Shown piece after piece: positions 19,625 to 28,736 of a stretch of 64,000 nt of DNA. The position numbers and the translations under genes were made by a program. Each line of letters opens with the position of its first letter. Position 1 is the first letter of the stretch. Where the stretch lies: positions 186,001 through 250,000 of the forward strand of contig NZ_JACSQY010000002.1 of assembly GCF_014836415.1 (NCBI RefSeq), given 5' to 3'. The notes below the pieces were generated by a model. The model had not been told where the DNA came from. It did no database searches and saw only the letters and a program-made list of their open reading frames with translations. The DNA comes from Sporosarcina gallistercoris. GTDB lineage: Bacteria; Bacillota; Bacilli; Bacillales_A; Planococcaceae.

Positions 19625-20212
19625 ATGAATTGGTACGAGAAACTAAGTGAGTATTTCCCTATTGAAGAAATGAAGTCAAAAGAGCATATGGACGCGTTAT
19701 TAAAGGATAAGCACAATGTTTATTGTAAAGATGAAGGCGAGAAACACGTGCTCATGTATGTTGAGACAGAATCGTTTGTGTTTGTCGATTATTTGTTTGT
19801 TTCATCCTCTGCACGGGGTGAAGGTCTTGGCAAAAAACTGCTGACACAGCTCAAGGAAAAAGGGAAGCCGATTTTGTTGGAAGTGGAACCGGTGAATTAT
19901 GAAGATACGGACACAGAGAAAAGGTTACGTTTCTATGCTCGTGAAAATTTCCATCATGCATCCCGCATCGGATATAGCCGTCGTTCACTCGCGACTGGAG
20001 AACAAACTGACCTCGAAATCCTTTACTGGTCACCTGAAGATGCAGAAGAAGAGACCGTCTATAATGCAATGAAGATGACGTATGAAGAAATCCATACGTA
20101 TAAAGATGATGAATTTTACGGTGAATCCTACGACCCGATCGATAAAGTATTGACATTCCGCACAGAAGGTAAAACAAATATCCTGAAACCTTTTGCTCAC
20201 GTTAGTGCTTAA
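19625..20212 (+). CDS. GNAT family N-acetyltransferase
   Basis: The 195 residues have a GNAT core: VDYLFVSSSARGEGLGKKLLTQLKEKGKPILLEVEP, where RGEGLGKKLL is the acetyl-CoA pyrophosphate-binding loop, followed by the beta5 strand and RLRFYARENFHHASRIGY. The C-terminal 70 residues are acidic and not part of the usual fold. GGAGGAG precedes the ATG. It stands alone between the ctsR promoter and a bidirectional terminator. The substrate is unknown. Confidence 0.8.
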   Translation: MNWYEKLSEYFPIEEMKSKEHMDALLKDKHNVYCKDEGEKHVLMYVETESFVFVDYLFVSSSARGEGLGKKLLTQLKEKGKPILLEVEPVNYEDTDTEKRLRFYARENFHHASRIGYSRRSLATGEQTDLEILYWSPEDAEEETVYNAMKMTYEEIHTYKDDEFYGESYDPIDKVLTFRTEGKTNILKPFAHVSA

Positions 20213-20242
20213 TGTAATAGTTGCCCTTCAATAAAACAACGT

Positions 20243-20280
20243 ACAAAAGCGGAAGCCACCTTAACGGCTTCCGCTTTTGT
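20243..20280. terminator. Bidirectional terminator
   Basis: A 15-bp inverted repeat (ACAAAAGCGGAAGCC and its complement) has T or A runs at both ends. It can end the GNAT gene on the plus strand and the membrane protein gene on the minus strand. Confidence 0.85.
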
Positions 20281-20302
20281 TATGGCTTTAAAAACCATTC
20301 CC

Positions 20303-21991
20303 TTATTCCATTAACGAGACATTTGTGAGCTCCTTGACAGGAAGGAAGAGTTCCCCTGTTTCTACATACGTAATCGTTAATTTGTCGCCTTCTTGCACGT
20401 ACACCGCTTCCGGAATCGTTTCAGACGAAACTAGGAAGTTCCGTCCATCTTCCGATTTTACAGAAACCAATGTAAAGTCCCCTACCCGCTCTTTATAGAC
20501 ACGTTTAGCAGTGATCGCTGCCTTCGCTTCTTCCGCTTCCGAGCTTCCATTCACAGAACTGCCTCCTCGTTGTAATGCTGTTTTATACAGTTTCAGTGCA
20601 TCATTCGGGGAGTTGCCAAACACCGATATTTCCGGATTCGCAGCAGATACTATGAAGTAGTTTTGCAGGAAACCGTTCGAGTCCAGTACAGGGGTCAGCC
20701 AACTTGCTTCTCCGTAGAAGTTATAAAGGACAGGCATTTCGCCAGACCATTTTTTCTCGATGAACTTTTTTTCAATAATTTGCAGGGCACCTTGAGAGTC
20801 CATGTAGGATTCCTCTAAATCACCTGTGTAATACGTCGCTTCCCCAGTACGCCCATCTGTCAGCGCATAACCGAGCATCGAATCGACGCCTTCTTTCGGA
20901 CTTGTAAAGTCAGTGAAGTAGTACATATGTCCGTTTTCATCGAAAATTGGACTGACATTTACTTCCGTTCCTTCATCAGATGGTAATTTGACATCTTTTT
21001 TACCGATAAACGAATTCCAGAAACCATGCACATACTTTCCGAAATAACTGTTTTGCAAACTGACAGCTTCCGGCGAGACGGCACCATCGATATAATCCGG
21101 GATATCCGCAAGCGCAAACTTCTCAACTGCCCCATTCTTCGGATCCGTCATGACAATCCCTTTTACGTCAAATCCATTGCGCGCGGAGATGAATTCTCCA
21201 TAAGAACGAATGTAATGCGGATTGCCTTCGTCGTCGATTTCCAACTGGACATCTCCATAAAAGATCAGTTCAGGAAATTGTAAACGCATATGACGGTCCA
21301 CTTGTTTGTTGAAGTAGGATGTCTCCGTATACGTCATTTCCGAAGAGACAAACTTCGGATTATCCGCAGAGTCCGTGGCACTCATTTGGAAGTATCCTGG
21401 TGTCGTCTTACCGTTCCACCATTTGAAGAACCCTGAAAACTCAACTGGGGCGATATATACATAATCATCTTTCACCTTTTGGATTTGTAGATGACCTAGA
21501 TCGTAATAACTCGTATTCGGCACTTGCCCGAAAGCTTTTTTCATTTTGTTGCGTGCAAATTTAGGCGGCACACTCGCAGGCGTCTGAGTTTCGTCGAACG
21601 CTTCGATTTCCACTTGCTGGTCCATCTCAACTGCCTCATACTTCGTGTTCGCATTTAATAAAGGAGCGGAAAGAATGTAAATCCCTGCAATGATTGCAAG
21701 GCCTGCAACGGTCATCTTTGCTTTCCTATACACTCCGCCATCTAGAAGAGTTCCAAGTATCGCTGCAGCGAGTAAGAGAACCCATAATGAGGACCAATGC
21801 TGATCTAAATTTGTTGTGTAGTAAAAAATAGAGATACCTGCCGTGATCAAAACAGCTGTAATGATCAGAAGGGCCATTCTAAAACCGGGACTGCTTTCTT
21901 TTTCTTCCTTGAGGACTTTCTTATGCATCGGCACGGCAAGCAGTGCGGCAACGCTTCCTGCAATGAGAGAAAATAAGAGTAAGTGAATCAT
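20303..21991 (-). CDS. Unrecognised membrane protein with large C-terminal extracytoplasmic domain
   Basis: I do not recognise the 562-residue product. Four hydrophobic segments occupy about residues 1-22, 37-60, 67-87 and 92-112. About 450 mostly polar residues follow, likely outside the cell. They are rich in Tyr and Trp (EFSGFFKWWNGKTTPGYF, YTGDLEESYMD, NFYGEASWLTPVLDSNGF) and probably beta-rich, with a short Ser/Gly/Glu linker near residue 490. It is monocistronic between bioY and a shared terminator. A stem enclosing its Shine-Dalgarno is listed separately. Confidence 0.75.
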   Translation of the reverse strand: MIHLLLFSLIAGSVAALLAVPMHKKVLKEEKESSPGFRMALLIITAVLITAGISIFYYTTNLDQHWSSLWVLLLAAAILGTLLDGGVYRKAKMTVAGLAIIAGIYILSAPLLNANTKYEAVEMDQQVEIEAFDETQTPASVPPKFARNKMKKAFGQVPNTSYYDLGHLQIQKVKDDYVYIAPVEFSGFFKWWNGKTTPGYFQMSATDSADNPKFVSSEMTYTETSYFNKQVDRHMRLQFPELIFYGDVQLEIDDEGNPHYIRSYGEFISARNGFDVKGIVMTDPKNGAVEKFALADIPDYIDGAVSPEAVSLQNSYFGKYVHGFWNSFIGKKDVKLPSDEGTEVNVSPIFDENGHMYYFTDFTSPKEGVDSMLGYALTDGRTGEATYYTGDLEESYMDSQGALQIIEKKFIEKKWSGEMPVLYNFYGEASWLTPVLDSNGFLQNYFIVSAANPEISVFGNSPNDALKLYKTALQRGGSSVNGSSEAEEAKAAITAKRVYKERVGDFTLVSVKSEDGRNFLVSSETIPEAVYVQEGDKLTITYVETGELFLPVKELTNVSLME

Positions 21992-22027
21992 GAGTAAGCC
22001 TTCCTTCCGTTTGTACTGTACTTACTC
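21992..22027 (-). promoter_or_regulatory. mRNA stem enclosing the ribosome-binding site of the 562-residue membrane protein
   Basis: On the minus strand GAGTAAG (22027-22021) can pair with CTTACTC (21998-21992), the last bases before the ATG. The 22-base loop contains the AAGGAAGG Shine-Dalgarno. This could control translation, but pairing was judged by eye. Confidence 0.4.
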
Positions 22028-22076
22028 TTGTATACGGATCAGGCAAGGATAATGTTTCATCTATTTAAGTTGACAT

Positions 22077-22113
22077 AGGAAAACCGACTCCCCGTTAAGA
22101 AAGAAGTCGGTTT
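22077..22113 (-). terminator. Terminator after bioY
   Basis: The stem AAACCGACT / AGTCGGTTT is followed by a short U run, eight bases downstream of the bioY stop. Confidence 0.7.
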
Positions 22114-22120
22114 GGTTTGT

Positions 22121-22729
22121 TTAAATAGAACGACGTGTTCTTAGAATGCGTGCCATCCGGTGACCGAACAAGCCAGCCAATATGGAGAGGATAATATCTT
22201 TAGGTAACGGCGGTAACATCCAAATCCACGCCATCTTGTACGTGAACGCATCCGGCGCAGCTGCCCATAGCTTGTACGCAGCGAACATCCAGTTTGTTCC
22301 GATAAGGTAATTAACGATGAACCCTACAAGTGCTGCAATTATAAAGCCTGCCACCGTACTATTCTTTTCAATCATTTTCCCGACGATATATGCGACTAAA
22401 ATATAGGATAGGATAAATCCGAACGTCGGGCTAATAATCGAACTGAAGCCACCACTGAATTTTGCAAACACGGGCGCTCCTGCAAGACCGATTGCCATAT
22501 ATACCGTCATCGAGAGTGCCCCGTAACGGCTTCCGAGCAATAGGCCAGCTAAGATTGCAAAGAATGTTTGCAGCGTAATCGGTACACCACTTACCGATAA
22601 AGCCGGTAGGAAATACGTAATATTTGCTCCGATCATCATTAACGCAGCAAACATCGCTGAGTAGACAAGTCCGAGCGTTCCGATTATCGTCTTTGATCGG
22701 TTCGGTTTCATAGTTGCAGTTGTCCCCAT
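22121..22729 (-). CDS. bioY: Biotin transporter BioY
   Basis: BioY is the substrate-binding S component of the energy-coupling-factor biotin importer. The 202 residues form about six membrane segments, with the family motif GLLLGSRYGALSMTVYMAIGLAGAPVFAKFSGG and PTFGFILSYI. The gene is monocistronic. A BirA operator overlaps the -35 region of its promoter, so biotin-bound BirA should repress it. Confidence 0.93.
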   Translation of the reverse strand: MGTTATMKPNRSKTIIGTLGLVYSAMFAALMMIGANITYFLPALSVSGVPITLQTFFAILAGLLLGSRYGALSMTVYMAIGLAGAPVFAKFSGGFSSIISPTFGFILSYILVAYIVGKMIEKNSTVAGFIIAALVGFIVNYLIGTNWMFAAYKLWAAAPDAFTYKMAWIWMLPPLPKDIILSILAGLFGHRMARILRTRRSI

Positions 22730-22758
22730 TTGTCACACCCCTTTTACTATATAGTCAT

Positions 22759-22813
22759 AGTTTAAAAGGAGCATCACATTGTGTCAACCATAATTATTTT
22801 GTGGTTAACACAA
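22759..22813 (-). promoter_or_regulatory. bioY promoter with overlapping BirA operator
   Basis: A dyad at 22779-22813 reads TTGTGTTAACC...GGTTGACACAA on the minus strand with a 13-base centre. It closely resembles Bacillus BirA operators (TTAACC...GGTTAAC). The right arm contains the -35 TTGACA (22787-22782); the -10 TAAACT is at 22764-22759, 17 bp on. Confidence 0.85.
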
Positions 22814-22821
22814 ATTTGAAT

Positions 22822-22856
22822 AAAAATAAAACTGACAGCTGATCCTCTGTCAGTTT
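22822..22856 (-). terminator. Terminator after the 61-residue membrane protein
   Basis: The stem AAACTGACAG / CTGTCAGTTT is followed by a T-rich run and overlaps the stop codon of the small gene. Confidence 0.75.
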
Positions 22857-23040
22857 ATCGTCTTTTCCCTTCATCCTTAGGAAATAAGAAAAATGAAATG
22901 ACTCCACTCAGAACCATGGCGCCAAGCGTAATATAAAAACGAGACATGACTGGCACATCTGTAAAGTTTTTGTTAAGCATAACCCAGGCAACTCCACCGA
23001 CTAATAACACCATCGGAATAACAAATTTGAACGCCCTCAT
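22855..23040 (-). CDS. Small two-segment membrane protein, function unknown
   Basis: The 61 residues start at an ATG behind AAAGGGGA (MRAFKFVIPMVLL). There are two membrane segments: about 5-20 (FVIPMVLLVGGVAWVM) and 33-52 (ITLGAMVLSGVISFFLF), ending with a basic tail. The frame reaches further upstream, but the ATG at 23040 has the ribosome-binding site. It lies between bioY and the divergent SAM riboswitch and has its own terminator. Confidence 0.65.
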   Translation of the reverse strand: MRAFKFVIPMVLLVGGVAWVMLNKNFTDVPVMSRFYITLGAMVLSGVISFFLFPKDEGKRR

Positions 23041-23119
23041 AGCAATCCCCTTTCCTCGCATGTTTCTACAGTTTACCACATATACTAGGTAACTCCCAGT
23101 TCACTTCCGACATTGTCTA

Positions 23120-23148
23120 TTGACGGAACTCTCAAACAACGATATGAT
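23120..23148 (+). promoter_or_regulatory. Promoter of the SAM-riboswitch operon
   Basis: TTGACG at 23120-23125 and TATGAT at 23143-23148 are 17 bp apart, about 35 bp before the S-box. Confidence 0.75.
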
Positions 23149-23181
23149 ATGTAAAATTATTCACACAACTTCATAGTCATT

Positions 23182-23336
23182 CTTATCAAGAGAAGCGGAG
23201 GGAACTGGCCCGTCGATGCTTCAGCAACCAGCCAAACGGTCAGGTGCTACTTCCAGCGGATGTTAAAGTCCGGCAGATGAGGAGGAGACAATCACTAAGA
23301 TGAAAAGCCTTCTTCGTACGTTAGAAGGCTTTTTTA
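23182..23336 (+). promoter_or_regulatory. SAM-I riboswitch (S-box) of yitJ-metH
   Basis: The conserved S-box segments appear in order: TTATCAAGAGAAGCGGAGGG, ACTGGCCCGTCGATGCTTC, AGCAACCAGCC, AGGTGCTACTTCCAGC and a closing GATGAG. The expression platform is the terminator at 23303-23335. High SAM should switch off the methionine-synthesis genes downstream. Confidence 0.95.
23303..23335 (+). terminator. Terminator of the SAM riboswitch
   Basis: The stem AAGCCTTCT / AGAAGGCTT is followed by a T run, 48 bp before the yitJ start. Confidence 0.9.
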
Positions 23337-23382
23337 TTATTCTACGCTTCATTGCTCTGCCGTAAGAAAGGGAGTTAGGGAA

Positions 23383-25242
23383 ATGAAATTACTGGAACGC
23401 TTAAAAACAGAAGTTCTGACAGCGGATGGTGCAATGGGAACGTTACTCTATGCGGAGGGTTTAGATTTTTGCTATGAGCAATTAAATATAGAAAAGCCGG
23501 ACGTCATTCAAGGAATCCATGAACAGTATATTCAGGCAGGAGCGGACATCATCCAAACCAATACGTACAGTGCCAATGCGTATAAACTTGCACGTTACGG
23601 ACTGGAGCATCGCGTAAAAGAGTTTAACGAAGCTGGGATCGCCATCGCAAAACACGCAGCTGTTGCTGGTGGCCAATATGTACTCGGTACAATTGGCGGC
23701 ATCCGCAGTATCCGTAAAAGTGACGCCTCTATCGATGAAGTACTGTCCATTGTCCAACAACAAGCTGAGCCGCTGCTTGCAGGAGATCCTGATGGCCTTC
23801 TTCTTGAAACCTATTACGACTTTGAAGAACTTAGTGCTGTCGTTCAGCATTTGCGTCAACAGACCGATATCCCTCTCATTGCACAAGTATCCATGCACGA
23901 ACCCGGAATTTTGCAAAACGGCCTGCAATTAAACGATGCTTTGCTCCGATTGGAGGCATTAGGTGCAGACGTAGTAGGGGTGAATTGCCGGCTCGGTCCC
24001 TATCACACGATTCAAGCATTTGAAGGCGTTGAACTTCCTGAGAAAGCTTTCTTATCAGCATATCCAAATGCAAGTTTGCTGGACGTTGAAGACGGACGCA
24101 TAGTCTATGTATCGGAAACCGATTATTACGGACGTGCTGCCCGCTTGTTACGGGACGAAGGTGTGCGACTTATTGGCGGATGCTGCGGAACCACTCCCGC
24201 ACACATTGTCGCAGTGAAATCTCAATTGGCCAATCTGGCACCTATTACTGAAAAAGCAGTCATTCCGCACAAGCCAATCATTATACGGGACGCGGAACCG
24301 GCTCGCTATGAGCCACTGCATATAAGAGCACAGCGTGAGCGGACGATTCTAGTTGAGTTGGATACACCCCGACACTTGGAAACTGAAAATTATTTCGAAG
24401 GGGCTCGTCAACTTCAAGAAGCTGGAGCCCATGCTGTGACTATGGCTGATAATTCCCTCGCTTCCCCACGTATTAGTAATTTAGCGATGGCCTCTCTTGT
24501 AAAACATCAAGATGATGTCCGCCCTCTCGTCCACATTACTTGCAGGGATCATAACCTAATTGGTCTGCAGTCTCATTTAATGGGACTGGACGCACTCGGC
24601 ATCCATGACATTTTAGCTGTGACAGGTGATCCGACCAAGATAGGAGATTTCCCGGGAGCAACAGACGTTTATGACGTTTCCAGTCTCGAACTCTTCCAGC
24701 TCATTAAAAAGCTCAATGAAGGGATTTCATTCTCCGGCCGTCCTTTACGAAAAAAGGCGAACTTCTCAGTAGCAGGTGCATTCAACCCGAATGTCCGGGT
24801 CATTGACCGTGCTGTGAAACGACTTGAGAAGAAAATCGAATGTGGTGCGGATTATTTCATCACACAGCCTGTCTATACAAAAGAAAAGATTATTGAAATC
24901 CATGAAGCTGTCAAACATTTAGACACTCCGATTTTCATCGGTATCATGCCGTTGACGAATATTCGGAACGCGGAATTCCTGCACCACGAAGTACCGGGCA
25001 TCAAATTGTCCGATGAAGTGCTTGAGCGTATGAGAGCCTGCGGCGATGATCGAGAAACAGCGACAGCCGAAGGGATTCGAATCGCTCAGGAACTAATCGA
25101 CACGGCCGCGTCTTTGTTTAACGGGATTTACTTGATCACTCCATTTTTACGCTACGACATGACTGTGGAGCTCGTACACTATATCAACGAGATTGATCCA
25201 ATTGCAGAAAGAGGGGTGCACCATGCCAAAACAACGTATTAA
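23383..25242 (+). CDS. yitJ: Bifunctional homocysteine S-methyltransferase / methylenetetrahydrofolate reductase
   Basis: The 619-residue fusion resembles B. subtilis YitJ. Residues about 1-285 form the zinc-dependent homocysteine methyltransferase domain, with DGAMGT at the start and the ligands GVNCRLGP and GGCCGTTPAHI. Residues about 325-600 are a MetF-type reductase (ILAVTGDPTK, GADYFITQPVY) that makes 5-methyltetrahydrofolate. It is first behind the S-box and overlaps metH by 20 bases. Confidence 0.92.
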   Translation: MKLLERLKTEVLTADGAMGTLLYAEGLDFCYEQLNIEKPDVIQGIHEQYIQAGADIIQTNTYSANAYKLARYGLEHRVKEFNEAGIAIAKHAAVAGGQYVLGTIGGIRSIRKSDASIDEVLSIVQQQAEPLLAGDPDGLLLETYYDFEELSAVVQHLRQQTDIPLIAQVSMHEPGILQNGLQLNDALLRLEALGADVVGVNCRLGPYHTIQAFEGVELPEKAFLSAYPNASLLDVEDGRIVYVSETDYYGRAARLLRDEGVRLIGGCCGTTPAHIVAVKSQLANLAPITEKAVIPHKPIIIRDAEPARYEPLHIRAQRERTILVELDTPRHLETENYFEGARQLQEAGAHAVTMADNSLASPRISNLAMASLVKHQDDVRPLVHITCRDHNLIGLQSHLMGLDALGIHDILAVTGDPTKIGDFPGATDVYDVSSLELFQLIKKLNEGISFSGRPLRKKANFSVAGAFNPNVRVIDRAVKRLEKKIECGADYFITQPVYTKEKIIEIHEAVKHLDTPIFIGIMPLTNIRNAEFLHHEVPGIKLSDEVLERMRACGDDRETATAEGIRIAQELIDTAASLFNGIYLITPFLRYDMTVELVHYINEIDPIAERGVHHAKTTY

Positions 25243-28200
25243 AGACGAACTGAAGAAACGGATTCTCGTAATGGATGGTGCGATGGGGACGATGCTTCAA
25301 AACGCGAATTTAACAGCGGACGACTTCGGCGGGGAGGAGTTTGAAGGATGCAATGAGTATTTGAATCTTACAAAGCCCGATGTGCTAACGAGAATTCATC
25401 GCGAATACTTGGAGGCTGGTGCTGACATCATCTGCACGAATACATTCGGCGGTACACCTGTCGTGTTAGACGATTACAATTTAGGTAGTGAAGCAGAGAT
25501 GATCAATCGCCGCGGCGCAGAACTGGCACGCACTGCAGCGGATGAGTTTTCGACACTTGAACATCCTCGGTTCGTTGCAGGCGCAATGGGCCCGACGACT
25601 AAGACACTGTCCGTCACAGGCGGCATCACGTTTGACGAGCTGGCAAACGATTTCTACGTTCAGGCAAAGGGGTTGATCGATGGGGGCTCGGATCTTCTCT
25701 TACTAGAAACCAGTCAAGATATGCTGAATGTTAAAGCCGGTACAATTGGCATTCGTCAAGCTTTTGAAGAAACCGGCCGGGAACTTCCTGTGATGATATC
25801 GGGAACGATTGAACCGATGGGAACAACCTTAGCAGGACAAAGCATTGAAGCATTCTACGTGTCCATCGCACATATCAATCCCCTTTCTGTCGGACTCAAT
25901 TGTGCAACGGGACCCGAATTCATGACGGATCATTTACGTTCGTTGTCAGAACTTGCGACAGGGTTTGTCAGTTGCTATCCAAATGCAGGTTTGCCTGACG
26001 AAGAAGGTCATTATCATGAATCTCCTGAATCACTCTCAAAAAAGCTGGAAGGATTTGCGGAGAAAGGTTGGCTGAATATTGTTGGCGGCTGTTGCGGGAC
26101 GACACCTGACCACATTCAAGCGATTTGTCGGGCAGTTGAAGGGAAAACTCCACGTCCTCTACCTGCTGTAACGCACGGACATACTGTCTCAGGAATTGAA
26201 CCACTTTTGTACGATCCTAGTATGCGTCCGATTTTAATAGGAGAGCGTACCAATGTCATAGGGTCTCGTAAATTCAAACAGCTTATAGTCGATGGCAAGG
26301 TGGAGGAAGCAGCTGAAATCGCGAGGTCACAAGTAAAAAACGGAGCACATGTCATTGACGTGTGTCTCGCCAATCCGGATCGTGATGAGTTGTCGGATAT
26401 GACCGATTTCATGCAAGAGGTTGTGAAAAAGATCAAAGCGCCCCTCGTCATTGACTCGACAGACGAAAACGTTATTGAAGAAGCATTGAAGTATTCCCAA
26501 GGGAAAGCGATTATCAACTCCATAAATTTAGAAGACGGTGAAGAACGGTTTGACGCCGTGATGCCGATTGTTAAGAAGTACGGAGCAGCAGTCGTTGTAG
26601 GTACGATCGATGAAGTCGGGATGGCTGTAACGCGGGAACGGAAACTCGAGATTGCGAAACGTTCCTACGACTTGCTAACCAACAAATGGGGGCTTGCGCC
26701 TGAGGATATTATTTTTGATCCGCTCGTGTTCCCTGTTGGGACAGGAGATGCGCAGTACATTGGCTCGGCAGTGGAGACGATTGAAGGCATTCGTCTGATT
26801 AAGGAACATCTTCCGCGAGCACTCACGGTTCTTGGTGTCAGTAACGTGTCATTCGGACTCCCTCCAGTAGGCCGGGAAGTATTGAACGCTGTGTATTTAT
26901 ATCACTGCACCCAGGCCGGACTGGATTATGCAATCGTGAATACAGAAAAGCTGGAACGCTATGCCTCGATTCCCCAAGTGGAAAACGATATGGCAAACGC
27001 ATTGTTATTTACGACTACAGACGAAACACTTGCGAAATTCACTGAGTTCTATCGTGGAAAAAAGAAAGAGAAAACAGAAGACGATATTCCGAAGACCGTT
27101 CCTGAGCGTCTTGCTTACTATGTCGTTGAAGGAACAAAAGAAGGGCTTATCAAGGATTTGGATGCTGCGATGACTCAGTATGATGAACCTCTCGATATTA
27201 TTAACGGCCCTCTCATGGCAGGAATGGCAGAAGTCGGTCGACTGTTCAATACGAATCAGCTCATTGTTGCCGAAGTGCTCCAGAGTGCAGAAGTCATGAA
27301 AGCTTCAGTATCGTATCTAGAGCAGTTCATGGAGAAAAAAGAAGACGATAACGGTAAAGGGAAAATTGTACTCGCAACCGTAAAAGGCGATGTTCATGAT
27401 ATCGGGAAAAATCTCGTTGAAATCATTTTGAGCAATAACGGATTCAAAGTTGTGGATATCGGAATTAAAGTGACACCTGCGCAACTGATTGAAGTCATCC
27501 GTAAAGAAAAGCCGGACATAATCGGGTTATCCGGGTTGCTTGTAAAATCAGCGCAACAAATGGTTTTGACTGCTCAAGATTTTAAATCCGCAGGAATCGA
27601 TTTGCCAGTTATGGTGGGAGGCGCTGCACTTACCCGTCGTTTTACAGATACGAAAATTGCACCCGAATACGATGGCCCTGTCATCTATGCAAAAGATGCA
27701 ATGCAAGGGTTAGATCTTGCAAACCGACTGCAAAGCGGTGAAAAAGATGCATTACTGTTAGAACTGGATCAGCAACTGGAGAAGCGGGCGACGAATGATG
27801 CCATAAAAGCCGCGAAAGCAGCAGAAAAGGGCGGAGTCGCTATTGCCGTGGCCCCTCGTCCTGTGAAAACAGTCCGTACGGATGTCCCTGTTTTTGTTCC
27901 GAATGATTGCAGGAAACGAGTGCTGCGGGATTACTCAATTTCCCATCTCTCTCCTTACGTTAATATGAGGACACTGATTGGTCATCATCTAGGACTTCGT
28001 GGATTTACGGATTCAACATTGCAAAAGCAAGAACCCCGCGCAGTTGAACTGCATGAAATGGTGACGGGATTTTTAGAATCCGGGAAACTTGGCGCATCGG
28101 GTCTGTATCAGTTCTTCCCCGCTCAAGCTAACGGGAATGATGTAATCATTTATGATCCACAAGACGGCAAAACTGAAATTGAACGATTTACATTTCCACG

Positions 28201-28675
28201 CCAACGACAGAAGCCTTTCCTTTGCCTGGCTGACTATTTGAAGCCTGTAGATAGCGGTGAAATGGATTATGTCGCTTTTATGCAAGTAACAGCGGGTCAC
28301 GGAGTGCGGGCAGAAGCGGAACGATTGAAATCGGAAGGAAAATTCCTTGAAAGTCATGCGTTTCAAGCGACTGCGCTTGAACTTGCGGAAGGATTTGCAG
28401 AGCGTGTACACCAAGAAATCCGCGACCAATGGGGATTCCCGGACACCACTGATTTTACGATGAAAGACCGATTTGCAGCAAAATACCAAGGACAGCGATT
28501 TTCCTTCGGATACCCTGCATGTCCCAATTTAGAAGATCAGTCAAAACTTTTCGGATTGTTGAAGCCAGAGCAGATCGGCGTTCACTTAACAGAAGAGTTT
28601 ATGATGGAGCCGGAAGCTTCCGTGTCCGCAATCGTCTTCGCTCATCCTGATGCACGTTATTTCAACGTTGAATAA
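25223..28675 (+). CDS. metH: Cobalamin-dependent methionine synthase
   Basis: MetH transfers a methyl group from methyltetrahydrofolate to homocysteine through cobalamin. The ATG at 25223 (MPKQRIKDELKK) behind GAGGGGTG gives 1150 residues. Domains in order are homocysteine binding (about 1-310, GGCCGTTPDHI), pterin binding (about 340-600, IGERTNVIGSRKFK), cap (about 630-715), B12 binding with the cobalt-ligand motif DVHDIGKN near residue 730, and the SAM activation domain (about 890-1140). It overlaps yitJ and shares its S-box control. Confidence 0.95.
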   Translation: MPKQRIKDELKKRILVMDGAMGTMLQNANLTADDFGGEEFEGCNEYLNLTKPDVLTRIHREYLEAGADIICTNTFGGTPVVLDDYNLGSEAEMINRRGAELARTAADEFSTLEHPRFVAGAMGPTTKTLSVTGGITFDELANDFYVQAKGLIDGGSDLLLLETSQDMLNVKAGTIGIRQAFEETGRELPVMISGTIEPMGTTLAGQSIEAFYVSIAHINPLSVGLNCATGPEFMTDHLRSLSELATGFVSCYPNAGLPDEEGHYHESPESLSKKLEGFAEKGWLNIVGGCCGTTPDHIQAICRAVEGKTPRPLPAVTHGHTVSGIEPLLYDPSMRPILIGERTNVIGSRKFKQLIVDGKVEEAAEIARSQVKNGAHVIDVCLANPDRDELSDMTDFMQEVVKKIKAPLVIDSTDENVIEEALKYSQGKAIINSINLEDGEERFDAVMPIVKKYGAAVVVGTIDEVGMAVTRERKLEIAKRSYDLLTNKWGLAPEDIIFDPLVFPVGTGDAQYIGSAVETIEGIRLIKEHLPRALTVLGVSNVSFGLPPVGREVLNAVYLYHCTQAGLDYAIVNTEKLERYASIPQVENDMANALLFTTTDETLAKFTEFYRGKKKEKTEDDIPKTVPERLAYYVVEGTKEGLIKDLDAAMTQYDEPLDIINGPLMAGMAEVGRLFNTNQLIVAEVLQSAEVMKASVSYLEQFMEKKEDDNGKGKIVLATVKGDVHDIGKNLVEIILSNNGFKVVDIGIKVTPAQLIEVIRKEKPDIIGLSGLLVKSAQQMVLTAQDFKSAGIDLPVMVGGAALTRRFTDTKIAPEYDGPVIYAKDAMQGLDLANRLQSGEKDALLLELDQQLEKRATNDAIKAAKAAEKGGVAIAVAPRPVKTVRTDVPVFVPNDCRKRVLRDYSISHLSPYVNMRTLIGHHLGLRGFTDSTLQKQEPRAVELHEMVTGFLESGKLGASGLYQFFPAQANGNDVIIYDPQDGKTEIERFTFPRQRQKPFLCLADYLKPVDSGEMDYVAFMQVTAGHGVRAEAERLKSEGKFLESHAFQATALELAEGFAERVHQEIRDQWGFPDTTDFTMKDRFAAKYQGQRFSFGYPACPNLEDQSKLFGLLKPEQIGVHLTEEFMMEPEASVSAIVFAHPDARYFNVE

Positions 28676-28689
28676 TTATTACAAAAGAT

Positions 28690-28732
28690 CCTGCAGGAGA
28701 GTATAGCCACTCTTCTCTGCAGGCTCTTTTCT
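28690..28732 (+). terminator. Terminator after metH
   Basis: The stem CCTGCAG with CTGCAGG, extended by GAGAGT/ACTC pairs, is followed by CTCTTTTCTT. It lies just past the metH stop and before the convergent cotD gene. Confidence 0.6.
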
Positions 28733-28736
28733 TACA

